Of a stretch of 64,000 bases of DNA, positions 22,673 to 32,493 are shown in pieces. The DNA is from Allium sativum. Its lineage: Eukaryota; Streptophyta; Magnoliopsida; Asparagales; Amaryllidaceae. The notes beneath the pieces were generated by a model. It was not told the origin of the DNA. It made no database searches and saw nothing but the letters and a program-made list of their open reading frames with translations. Positions within the stretch are counted from its first letter, which is position 1; the number at the start of each line of letters is the position of its first letter. The position numbers and the translations under genes were made by a program. The stretch spans positions 905,332,677-905,396,676 of the forward strand of contig CM060915.1 in NCBI GenBank assembly GCA_030737875.1, written 5' to 3'.

Positions 22673-23570
22673 TTATTTTATTTTTAATTTTTCCAAAAAG
22701 GTAACTTTTATATACGAACTCCTATCGAGACCCAACGATTGTCGCCCCTAGCTAATTACCTCCATTCCGAACACAATGGGATATGTATCGTAAGCTGATT
22801 CGATCGTTTCGATCAGTTTTCGTCAAAATCAAAAAATATATATCTATATATTGAATTTGAACGCACATTTCAATTTACCGGGGCCACATACAGACTTTAA
22901 AAATTCCCGAAAAATATTTTCTAGCTTCGTATTGACGATACGGTTCTAACAAAACTAATTTCATCAAATTTGAAGACCGTTTGAAAAATGGTCATTTTTG
23001 GTCGATCGAAATTGACTAAAACTGTCAAAACACGTTTTCCTTCGCCACACTCACATATTGATTCAGAAAATTACAAATTTTGGAATCTAGCAATAACTTG
23101 ACATACCGGATCCAACAAAAGTGGTTTCGTTGAAAACAGAGGTCGTTTGCAAAATTTCCATTTTTAAGGACCAAAAATTCCATAGCGACTATTCTGAATT
23201 TTCAACTGGACATAACTTTTTATTCCCGCTATGAAATTTCAATTTTTCCGATTCGTTGGAAAGATATTCTCAAATAGAATCTAATATTTTTGGTTTGGCC
23301 AAAATCCGGTTTATTTTGAATCCTGTACGTCCATTTGAAATTTGAAATCGAATTTTTGAACTACCGCGCCATTTTCAATTCCTTTTATAAATAAAAATAA
23401 ATATTTATATTCTAACGACGATTCAAATAAATATATATGTTCTAATTCTATTCAAAATAAATTTCTCGTCGTCATTATTTAAAATAATTCATTTTAAACA
23501 TTCAATATTCACTAAAATTGCCAAAATAAATTTTTTAAATTGGTTCGGATTTTCGGGTTATTACAGTAAT

Positions 23571-23717
23571 CTTTAGTATTTTTTTGTACAATATATTAAT
23601 TCAAAATTCAATAAAGATGTTGCCCCTTAATTTATATTCATATTCTCTTCTTCTCATCTCTTTCTGATTTATCTTGTTCTTCATCAATTATTTATGTTTC
23701 GATTAGTTATTTCAACA
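23571..23717 (+). repeat. 3' LTR of element C, right half
   Basis: CTTTAGTATTTTTTTGTACA through TTATTTCAACA matches 5' LTR positions ~5624-5770 and completes the copy broken at 6744. Confidence 0.85.
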
Positions 23718-24420
23718 CAGACAACTTGTGCAATGTAATTTTTTAGGCTTAAAAATTCCACTTTTAGATCTTTTGGTCGTATGATGTTTTGTTATTGTTA
23801 GTGTGTCTCCTTGATTGTTAATAATATCTCTTTGTTGAGTGTATTTTGACGATTGAGACACATCATGCCCTGTGTTTTGCTCTTGGTTGAAATTTTCTTA
23901 TGTGGAATGATTGAAAGGATTATCAGGTTCAATTGAACTATGACTTGGTCTAATTTTAGATAATGTGTGTTATGATCTTGATTCCCTATTTCCTTCTTCA
24001 TTTGAACTATGTTCCAATAGAGAAGAACTGGTATGTAATATGCGATGGTTTTTACATTATATATATTTTTATCCTTTTAATCCTTTTATCTCCAAAAGGA
24101 AATACACTCTATTAAGCACAGCATGTCTGGATCTATAGTTTCACATTACTACTCAAACGTTTATGACCTTTTTGGTTATTTGCGTAACCCAGAAATGTAC
24201 ATGGTTAGATCTAAGATTTAATTTATGAATATTATAAGGTCTAAGGCAGGGAAAGCATAGACATCCAAATGTTTTAAGATTTTGCGTAGTCTGATTTTGC
24301 ATTAAATAACACCTTAATTGGGCTTTAATCATTTAAAGCCCTAGTTAGTAATCTATTGATCAGATATATACTGATGTAGGGAAAGTATATGGGCAAAATT
24401 TCATTAGTGAACCATGTGCC
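23718..24420 (-). pseudogene. Element B integrase C-terminal / pre-RT region
   Basis: Minus strand at the left edge reads KSGIFKPKKLHCTSC, the conserved Copia GIxKPK block that precedes RT; C inserted directly after it. Upstream, 24001-23798 is an open but low-complexity stretch as expected of the linker between integrase and RT. About 24420-24370 reads LLAHGSLMKFCPYTF, the Copia integrase block LLAQASxPLKFW. Stops are frequent. Confidence 0.7.
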
Positions 24421-24425
24421 AAAAG

Positions 24426-25043
24426 TGTTATGCAAAAATTGCGCAAATGCGGAAGCGCAATAAACATGATCTAGATTTGCCAATTGAACATCAATCTAAT
24501 CTGATAGCAATTATTCTATTACGTCAAGCAAATAGTAAATAACTATAACAGAGAAACAAAAGACACAATATTTATACTGGTTCCACTATCCTCCATAAGA
24601 TAGTGTACGTCCAGTCCAAAAGAGAGAGATTTTATTCTACATGAGAGAATTACAAGAGATTCCAAAATAAGAGTTTACATATCCAAACCTCAAATAGGCT
24701 TAACAAGAAGAGATACTCCATTTGGGGATCGCTGGCTCCATGTCAGGATGGGTTTACACTAAAGTCTACCGCTCAATATATAGCCAGTGCAAATCCATGT
24801 GAGTCATCAATTACATTACCAACATATGGTAATAATATAATGGAGGAAAATTACCATAGCAACAATTGTGCAAACATATTTAGCATATATAGAAGAAATT
24901 AATCCCTTCATTTATTTCTCTACCATCTCATCAAATGCAATCAATGCATTCCCATTGTAAAAATATTTACCTTCCATTTTTATTTTTATTTTTTTGCAAA
25001 TTTGTTCTAATCAATTTGTCATTTTGTATCACCAAATTTAATA
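24426..25043 (-). repeat. 3' LTR of element F
   Basis: 618 bp; its minus-sense first base pair is mutated (TATTAAATTTGG instead of TGTTAAATTTGG). It is followed to the right by the purine tract at 25044-25058. Confidence 0.85.
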
Positions 25044-25952
25044 CTCCACCTTGATGCAAAATCACATATCTGCAACACCCCATCTCGAATCAAATTCTCT
25101 TCACAACATAAAATTCTTAAAAAAAATCTAGCTTTAATCAAAATCTCACCATGAGATAGAAACCAAAGATGAATATTTGTCGAATGGGTTCCAGCAAAGC
25201 TACCCCCCATCACACCATGTTAATGAGCTCAGACTACGTCCTCGTCCACCAACAAAATGTTGCAAATATCCAAAATAAAAAAGAAGGCAGACACCAAAGT
25301 AATCTCAACACCACCAAGGCCAAAAATAAGTCTCTGAATCACCAATTCAAATACAGAGCAAAATCCAAATCTCTGTACGCATAAAAAAATCTCTCTTCTA
25401 CCACTTAGTTATTACAAACTTCACCCACCGTCTGCAAAAGATGCATCTACCACCATGAGCTGCACGGCGCATAAATCAACGGTATAAAAGTGCTTGCAAT
25501 AACATCGACACCCGTCTAACACTTGACTTGAGCCCATTCCTCGATCACCCCGGATCCCTCGAGCATCATCAATGTGAAGACCCCTGTCTAAGCCACAATG
25601 ATCTCTGTCTCGACACCTGTCTATCGCTTGACCTGAGCTTCTTTCTGATCATCTTGGATCCCTCGAGCATCATCAACATGAACACCCCTGTCTAAAACAT
25701 GATCAAAATTTTCAAATCCAATGGTCTCTTAAACGCAATAAACTCCATATCATGTCAAAGTTCCTAGATTGGAACGCTCTTCACTTTCAACATAATCCCC
25801 TCCACCAAACTCATCCTTATTTCCCCAAAATAGTAATAGCATAATTACCACTGTATCTACCAATCTTTGTAGAAATAATTGATGCACAATTTAAAACAAA
25901 TCGCCTCGTTCTGATACCAATCTGTTATGCAAAAATTGCTCTGATACCCATC
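25044..25952 (-). repeat. Interior of element F
   Basis: No coding domain. It has a ~107-bp tandem duplication (about 25506-25593 and 25613-25697) sharing GGATCCCTCGAGCATCATCAA and ACACCTGTCTA. It ends with a duplicated LTR-end/primer-site junction. The short ORFs here lack any known motif. Confidence 0.6.
25893..25952 (-). repeat. 30-bp tandem duplication across the LTR end and primer site of F
   Basis: TGTTATGCAAAAATTG and the adjacent GATACC(A/C)ATC appear twice, 30 bp apart (LTR tip at 25923 and 25953). Both copies carry a GGTATCAGA primer-site core in minus sense. Confidence 0.85.
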
Positions 25953-26575
25953 TGTTATGCAAAAATTGTGCGAATGCGGAAGCACAATAAACATGATCTA
26001 GATTTGCCAATTGAACATCAATCTAATCTGATAGCAATTATTTTATTACACCAAGCAAATAGTAAATAGCTATAACAGAGAAACAAAGAGACACAATATT
26101 TATACTGGTTCCACTGTCCTCTATAAGATAGTGTACGTCCAATCCAAAAAAAAAGAGATTTTATTCCACATGAGAGAATTACAAGAGATTACAAAATAAA
26201 AGTTTACATATCCAACCCTCATATAGGCTTAACAAGAAAAGACACTCCATTTGGGGATCGTTGGCTCCATGTCAGGATGAGTTTACATTAAAGTCTATCT
26301 CTCAATATACAGCCATTGCAAATCCATATGAGTCATCAATTACATTACCAAAATATGGTAATAATATAATGGAGGAAAATTACCATAGCAATAATTGTGC
26401 AAACATAGAAAGTAAATCAATCCGTTTCTTTAGTATAGATGGAAAAAATTAATCTCTTCATTTATTTCTCTACCATCTCATCAAATGCAATCAATGCATT
26501 CCCATTATAATTTTTTTTTTCTTTTTTGTAAATTTGTTCCAATCAATTTGTGATTTTATATCACCAAATTTAACA
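25953..26575 (-). repeat. 5' LTR of element F
   Basis: 623 bp, starts TGTTAAATTTGG in minus sense at 26575 and closely matches the left LTR. Confidence 0.85.
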
Positions 26576-26580
26576 AGAAG

Positions 26581-27500
26581 CATCAAAGCAATTTCAACAA
26601 TATGCTTATACGTTTTCTTCCAACTAGGTCATTTTGTTCAAAAGCACGAGGAGATGTTATTCTATGAATAATTCCTCTTTCCAAAAATAAACTTCTAATG
26701 GTCTAAATTTACACCACCATCTATTTGCATAACTTCAATTTATTGTTGGGTTGTTTTTCAACTAAGGTAATTACTTGTATGACCATGTTATAACCTTCTG
26801 AGTGAGTTTTGGAAAAATATATGCAGATAAATTTTGAATGTGCATCTATAAAGGAATGATAATACTAGTCAGAATTTATTAGAACTGGTCCGCAAAAGTT
26901 TGCTTCTACAAGCTCAAGTTGTTTGTTATGACCAGTAAGAGAATCTGAAAAAGGTAACTCCAGACTTTTACCCGGTTGACAGTGTGCATATGAAAGGAGT
27001 GGTTTTTTTTACAACATTAATATTATGATGTCTTAGTTTACAATATCATGAGTCAAGCACACTTTTATCTTTGACTACACTACATTCATAATTTTTGCAC
27101 CATTTTCTCCTGTCACTTGAGTTTCTTGAGTTTGCAAAGATGAATTTGTATAATCCCTTATGCAATCTAGCTACCTTGTGGTAATACATTATGTATTATG
27201 ATCTAGTAAATCTCTAACTACACAAAATTTCGAGTGAAATAATATTGTTGTCATTAACAAATTGTTACAATCACAAGGTTCTTTTTAAATTTAGGCACTC
27301 TTAATAAATTATTAAGATAGAGCTACCTATTACCTTTGATACTGCCATTTCCAACGTATATGATACTTGTAGCTTCATCATTACCCATATTTATAGTTTT
27401 CTTACCTTTGTAGTTCTTGTTGCCAAGATTAAGATTTTAAAGACTTGTAATGTGATTAGCAGCGAAGGAGTTTGGATACCAATCTTTGTTCTGGATGTCT
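26581..27500 (-). pseudogene. Element B protease - integrase N-terminal region
   Basis: Minus strand about 27480-27290 reads WYPNSFAANHITSL, LNLGNKNYKGKKTINMGN and LLRVPKFKKNL. This is the Copia protease region, whose usual active site WYPDSGATxHIT is changed to NSFA here, losing the catalytic Asp. Toward 26590 a frame-broken EQNDLVGRKR matches the integrase QQNGxxERKH block just before RHIVE. Many stops separate these blocks. Confidence 0.75.
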
Positions 27501-28640
27501 TCAGTACTGGTCAGGTTCTCTATATAAGCTTGAACCTTTGAATTTTCCGAATGCCTTTTGTTTGCTTATTTATTTGAGCAACATTCACATTTGAGTCAAA
27601 ATTCTTTGTATATTTTGATTTTACTGACTTACAATAAACTCTAAATTGTATCTAAAGTAGCGTTTTGTTTGTTGTATGCTCCAGTTTTTCACCAATCTTA
27701 CATCTAATTCTATTGGTGATCCACATTCCACTTCTTCCTATACTCATTGAGATTGATTTGCTTTTTGGTTATTTGTTTCTTTCTTACTGCCTTGAACAGT
27801 TTTGCTACTTGAATTCCTTTCTTGGTTTCTTGTTCATGAATTAGCAACGTAATTGACTACGTAATTAGAAGTCACTGATTTTCATAGTTCCGCTCTTCCT
27901 TCATGTGCAAGCAATGTAGAATGAACAAATTGCATGTTCGGTAGTGCCTCTCTTAACGAGACGACATTTATTGCTAATTCATACTCTTCATTAAGATCAT
28001 CCATTATGGTCAAGTTTTGTTATGTTCCTAACATTTTATGACCAGTTGTCTCAAGTAAATCATAGCATGTCTTTATTTTTGTTAGATACTCCCTCATTGG
28101 CATTCTTTCTTTTCTCATATCTTTTTTTTTTTTTTTTTTTTTTTTTTTTGTAGTGCATGATAATTGCAGCAGAGCTCGCAGACTGATAGTTGAATGCATA
28201 CAGTGTGGTCCACATATCATATGCTGATTTTTAGCCAACAATTTGAGATGATAAGGTCATACCAGTTGAAGATAACGATTGAGAAGATAGTAAACAATCT
28301 TATCTTTGATACTTAATGCGTTCTATACTGATTATTGACCTTCCTTCTTTGTATGGAGTCATTTTTGGTGGAACTTTAATTGTTCCATAAATGATATCTT
28401 CTAAGTCATATGCTATAATGGTTGTCTCCGCCAGACATTTCCAAAGAAAATAATTTCTTTCATCAAGTTGAATACTGACAAGTTGACTTTTAGGTTTTAT
28501 GATGGTTATAGTTGGTGATGAGTTTTCTGATTTTTGAGTATGTGACGAGGCTTCAGATTTGCTAACTTCTTCAGTGGCCCTCTTGGTTGAAACATATTGG
28601 TGAAACAAGGACAGAAAATGATTCTCGATGCAGCAACAGA
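27501..28640 (-). pseudogene. Element B gag
   Basis: The open stretch 28608-28300 reads QLVSIQLDERNYFLWKCLAE, then DLEDIIYGTIKVPPK, the N-terminal half of Copia gag (family: VKLDxSNYxLWxxQ, DLxGFLDGTxxxPP). 28241-28020 continues with LRALLQLS, then MPMREYLTKIKTCYDLL (family MSMxEYLxKIKxxxDxL). Between them a T28 run (28122-28149) encodes a lysine run where the family has about one or two lysines. Downstream to 27501 only scattered linker-like residues remain. No intact zinc knuckle is seen. Confidence 0.82.
28122..28149. repeat. T28 homopolymer inside B gag
   Basis: 28 consecutive T, reading as poly-lysine in gag sense. It probably expanded from a short AAG/AAA stretch by slippage. Confidence 0.9.
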
Positions 28641-28920
28641 TTCTTGTATACAGCTAATACAATATCAGATGACGAAAAGCCTCAAAAACTCTTTTCTGAT
28701 GATATAAGCTCAAGTGCAGCTGGAACACTAGGATGGTAAAGTCTCTTTGTGGTTATATTTCAAGAAAAATTAGAAGTTCTTCAACAAATCTAGGTTTCAT
28801 AGGCATGTTCTCAAATAATAATGAAGAAAACTGATGAGAATAACTATCTAGCAGATCCTCGAATGATAACTTCAAATTTTGAAGATGATCTTGGGAAGGC
28901 ACTTTACCCCATTAGGCTGG

Positions 28921-28934
28921 TAGCTTGGATACCA
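28921..28934 (-). other. Primer binding site of element B
   Basis: Minus-sense TGGTATCCAAGCTA lies directly after the 5' LTR; a two-base variant of the tRNA-iMet site. Confidence 0.7.
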
Positions 28935-29016
28935 TATTAGAAATATTTTAATTTTATAAATGAGAAATTCTGTATTATTGAAATGAAACTAAGCAAAATT
29001 ACATTTAGTAGACTAT

Positions 29017-30015
29017 TTTTTTTGGAACAACATCGAAAGAATAATATAACAAAATGGATAATCTAACCATTCTTCAACGGCTCGCAAAATTAGTAACGAC
29101 AGACTGCAAATACCGTGCACACACACAAACAATAGGTACAGAACAATTTACAATAGATAAACAACAAAAATACATCAGTCATCTCATTGACCAAGGAACC
29201 CCAAAATTCAGGCAAGCCAGATGAAAACGCAGAAATCAGATGCCAATAGCAAGACCAACGCCGAGGTCGTGAAGTCTCCATAACAAATGAGCAAGGAGAC
29301 AAAAAAACAAATGTGCCCTCCAAGGAAGCCAGCTCTACCAAGCTGGAAAGCCCCAGGCTAATGCTCCAAAGTCTCCCTCTCTACAGTTCGCTCAAACCCA
29401 TCCGTGAGATAGCACCTCCTTCCATAAGGAATCCCAGCTGATGACGAGACCAAAACCTAAAAATCCAAGACCTTGCAACACTAGCAAACATCATAAGATA
29501 GTAAAGGGGGGAGGGTGTGAAACGAGTGGATTGCCAGCAATCGCCACCCAACCAAAGGAATCAACTGATTCCCGCCCTGCGTATAGTCAATACCTCAAAA
29601 ATACCAAAGGTACCTGCTAACCTCCTGGAGCGGGAACCAATGACTCCCCTGAAAAGTCTTCCTCGAAAAGCTAGGAAAACATCATCTCTAACTCTCCATA
29701 TAATGGAAGTGGAAAACATAGGCACATTGTAGAATATTATTTTTATTCTGCAAACACCAGATGTGCCAGCAGATAAGACAAGGGATGAGATGAAAAAGAA
29801 TCGAACGAACGGATTTACCTAAAATGCCCATCCACCATATTCTCAACAAATCCGATAGCGAGAACGCATTACCTTAGCATCCAACCACGTTTCTGAAGTA
29901 ATTCCAGACCGACTTGGCACAAGAGCCAAAGAAGAGCAGATGAGACAAGGATTCCAGAGAACCAGAGCTACAACACCTGCAGTGGGAAACGATTGGGATT
30001 CCTATCATTTGAAGG
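29017..30015 (-). mobile_element. 5'-truncated LINE (3' end only)
   Basis: A 17-bp target duplication TACATTTAGTAGACTAT flanks it (29000-29016 and 30016-30032), and a short T run at its left end is the poly(A) tail in minus sense. The minus strand about 29990-29740 reads ESLSHLLFFGSCAKSVWNYF, then WWMGILGKS. This is the zf-RVT zinc-binding region that follows RT in plant LINEs (family: ESLDHLFFxCPxAxxIW). The short ORF 29341-29090 lies in the 3' part. About 1.0 kb, a typical 5'-truncated insertion made by target-primed reverse transcription. Confidence 0.88.
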
Positions 30016-30065
30016 TACATTTAGTAGACTATATAAGTCGATATATACAAGTTGTACAAGACATA

Positions 30066-30667
30066 GATTTGGATACCAGACCGTAAGTTGAACCGTGATC
30101 GCTCATGATAAAAGATTTCGAAGGTTGAACCACGAAAACCATGCATTTTATTTTTTAATTAAATAAATCATTTAATGAAAATTTTGTACACAATAATTTG
30201 CTAAATAAAATAATATTTTATGATATTAAATCATATTATATAATTTTTACTAAATCGTATCTTTAATGATATATGAAGTAGTATTAAATTGCCTCATTTA
30301 GATCTTAAACATATGATGGTAGTACCGTATTATTTTTTTAAAAGAATCACAAAAGAGTAAGTATTATAATGTGATATTATTCATGATGAACAAAACAAAA
30401 CAGTAGTACTAATATCACATAAAGAGTAATAGTCATAACAATATTAACCTTATCAGTTACACCTACAACTGGGTAACAATATTATGAGGATAAAAAGGTG
30501 AACTTAGCTGCGATCCAATTTTCGGGAATCACAGTTTTTAAGGTTGTTTTTTTTTCATGTTATAGGGTGAACCGTGGGTCTATACACGTGCAAACTTATT
30601 TCAGGTAGGAGATCGTTATGCTTTAAGGTTCAATGTTAACTGCAGTCGGAACGAGCTTGGGTTGTAA
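30066..30667. other. Unassigned ~0.6 kb insertion in B 5' LTR
   Basis: Comparison with the 3' LTR shows that this stretch is extra. Its centre is AT-rich; the ends are not. A sequence TTTGGATACCAG near 30070 resembles the primer site of B in minus sense. I see no terminal repeats or coding content and cannot classify it. Confidence 0.4.
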
Positions 30668-30794
30668 CACTAGTAAAACGGTTATAATTATATATGGTGC
30701 TTGGGCCTTGGGCTGTAGAATGATTTAGACTTGTATTTACTTGAGATTAAACTAAACACTTTGGTGGCTTGATACATTATCATTATTATAACTA

Positions 30795-31604
30795 TAATTA
30801 CTTCTTAATTTAAATTACATGGTATAATTAGAATAATTTTTATGTTTAAGGATCATGTAACAAACTAATATTTTAATGATTTTAAATAAAGTATTTTACT
30901 GGAATTTAACTTAATTTTTTTTAATTATAATGTTTCTATTCAGCTTTTGAATATAAATTTAAAATATGTATGTCTGAGTTGAATAACAAAATTTAAATTG
31001 ATTATTAATTCATAACTCAGTTGTTTTTAACTGACGCGAAAATAAGTTATTAATTAAACAACAAAATATTACTTTTAAAATGTAATATTTTTATATAAAA
31101 TCGATCCAATTAATTTTTATAATGAAAGCATCAAATTTCACTCGTTCCATTTAAATCGATTTACGGTAGCAAAAACTGATATAGCATAAATAACGTTTAA
31201 ATTTAACATTTGAATTAAATTAAAAAAATTGAGATTTAAGATACACTTAATTAAATAAAGAGATGGAAATAATTTTGTTGTAAAATACGCAATTTTGTTC
31301 AGTTCATGTAAAGGTATTTCTTTTTATTAAAATACTTGAAGAAATTTTGTATCGTCACTTCGAATTTTGAGAAACCTCAAATTTGAATTTGTTAAATTTC
31401 AGTTTCAGATTACAATGGTTCATATAATCACTTTTAACTTTTGCCTCTTTTATTTTTTCTAAGCATTCCTTTCTTCACAATCTCCTACATGCTCGTCTTC
31501 ACATCTGCCCCAATTCATAACAGGGTTCGGCTATTGCCACCCCGATAGTTGCTCTTCACCTCCCAATTAAAATTTTGAACTTTTATTTCCAGATATACCG
31601 TTTA
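30795..31604. other. AT-rich intergenic DNA, no feature seen
   Basis: Host DNA between elements B and G. No open frame over 60 codons, no repeats of note. Confidence 0.6.
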
Positions 31605-31609
31605 ATCAT

Positions 31610-32454
31610 TGTTGACCAACTTTTTGGTAAAAGCCGTCATAGTTCAATAGATCGAAGCCCAGTATCAAAAGGCTCACAAAACAGCTTCGACCGACCCCAG
31701 TGATCGGCCCCTACTTAAGAAGTCCCGAACAGGATTTGGCTCGAGCCGGTCTTCCTTCAAGCAAGGGCATCTCATGCCCTGACATAATCGCTCTTCCCAG
31801 ACCGACCGAGTCAAACATTTCCCTAAGGGTCGAATTGATCAGATATCTCCAAATCTACATGGAAATATCCAGGCAAGTCATTCATTATCCATATTCTCAA
31901 GGCAATAAAGGCGGTCATACACTTCCGACCAAAGCTCTACTTTTGATACACCTCATCTCGAATGCAACGCAAACCACAATTCTCGACGATACTATTAATC
32001 AGCAGTAGACCAGGTCCTACGGCCGTAGTAACACCGAATGATCAAGTTCCACGTGTCCGAACTCCGCAAAAGAGACAGACCACGTTGCATCTCAATCAGC
32101 CCACTTGTTCATCTATAAATACCTCCATACCAATAATGAAAGGGGGACTTTTGGGTAGTACTTCCTTTCTGAAGCTCAAATTCTACTATTAACTCCAAAA
32201 ATAGCCAACTCTCTTCTAAAATACAACAATTTTGTGTTCGTCTCCCACTTTCTTCAAATAGAAATCAAATTGTACTAGTAATAAAAAGAGAATTAATATA
32301 TAAAGTGGACGTAGGCTTCGTCTTTGTCGAACCACTATAAAAATCTTTTGTGTCCCTTGTCTTTATTACTTTTCTACACTCTATGATAATTGTTCATTGT
32401 TCTACGCACAACTAGGGGTTGACCGTCACTAGTGACCAACTTTTGACGTCAACA
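31610..32454 (+). repeat. 5' LTR of element G (845 bp)
   Basis: TGTTGACC...GACGTCAACA. Contains many CCGACC/GGTCGG words. The candidate ATCAT target duplication at 31605-31609 has no partner because the 3' LTR is truncated. Short ORFs 31700-32192 lie in the LTR. Confidence 0.88.
32114..32121 (+). promoter_or_regulatory. TATA box of element G LTR
   Basis: TATAAATA followed by ACCTCCATACC about 500 bp into the LTR, a normal U3/R spacing. Confidence 0.6.
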
Positions 32455-32475
32455 TTTGGCGCACCAAGTAGGGGG
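32455..32475 (+). other. Primer binding site of element G
   Basis: TTTGGCGCACCAAGTAGGG immediately after the LTR end; TTTGGCGC- starts are usual in Tat/Athila-type elements. Confidence 0.7.
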
Positions 32476-32493
32476 CACGCACCGACCTACCCC

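Larger units (their letters stand above)
6745..23565 (-). mobile_element. Element D: giant solo Ty3-like LTR (~6.4 kb), split by E
   Basis: Flanked by GTAAT at 6740-6744 and 23566-23570, inside the LTR of C. In minus sense it starts TGTAATAACCCGAAAATCCG and ends GGTCGTTATA (the plus-strand first bases TGTAAC appear mutated to TATAAC). No second copy of either terminus, no primer site and no coding domain occurs inside, so this looks like one LTR left after LTR-LTR recombination rather than a full element. Excluding E it is about 6,384 bp, very long for an LTR. A TATA-like box and a C-rich leader in minus sense lie about 0.9 kb from its start. A non-LTR origin is possible but the ends and the 5-bp duplication favour LTR. 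Confidence 0.65.
18991..23565 (-). repeat. Element D, 5'-side portion (repeat-rich LTR)
   Basis: No gene. Very AT-rich with several repeat families listed separately. In minus sense it starts at 23565 with TGTAATAACCCG. Short ORFs in the AT-rich part are not supported by any motif. Confidence 0.6.
5431..23717 (+). mobile_element. Element C: 1.46 kb Copia deletion derivative (TRIM-like), split by D
   Basis: LTRs of about 340 bp begin TGTTGAAGAATATTAGAACA and end TTATTTCAACA. A primer site TGGTATTAGAGCTGG follows the 5' LTR and a purine tract precedes the 3' LTR. The interior is only 776 bp with a gag start relic and short tandem repeats. The 3' LTR is cut at GTAAT by D, so its second half lies at 23571-23717. 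Joined, C is about 1.46 kb. No convincing 5-bp target duplication is visible (AGTTC versus CAGAC). It cannot encode its own replication proteins. Confidence 0.85.
24426..26575 (-). mobile_element. Element F: 2.15 kb non-autonomous LTR retrotransposon in B integrase
   Basis: Direct repeats of about 620 bp (24426-25043 and 25953-26575) start TGTTAAATTTGG in minus sense and end GCATAACA. They enclose 909 bp with no readable gag or pol. In minus sense the primer site GGTATCAGAGC lies beside the right LTR and the purine tract CATCAAGGTGGAG beside the left one, giving orientation. Flanks are AAAAG and AGAAG, a target duplication with one mismatch. Rejoining the flanks restores the integrase block RHIVEIALMLLAHGS, which confirms the borders. 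It is a TRIM/SMART-like element but with longer LTRs. Confidence 0.85.
3737..30789 (-). mobile_element. Element B: old Copia retrotransposon expanded by nested insertions
   Basis: Minus-strand order from right to left is 5' LTR, primer site, gag, protease, integrase, reverse transcriptase, RNase H and 3' LTR. The two LTRs resemble each other over about 220 bp (3737-3962 versus 28935-30789 after removing insertions). The 5-mer AACTA sits at 3732-3736 and 30790-30794, a probable target duplication. Subtracting C (18.3 kb), F (2.2 kb), the LINE (1.0 kb) and an unassigned ~0.6 kb insert leaves about 5.0 kb, the usual Copia length. Coding parts are full of stops. The LTR ends look mutated (TACTA...TAGTA instead of TG...CA), so the exact borders are uncertain by a few bases. 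Confidence 0.8.
28935..30789 (-). repeat. 5' LTR of element B, interrupted twice
   Basis: LTR pieces 28935-29016, about 30033-30065 and about 30668-30789 together match the 3' LTR 3737-3962. They are split by a LINE and by an unassigned ~0.6 kb segment. Confidence 0.7.
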
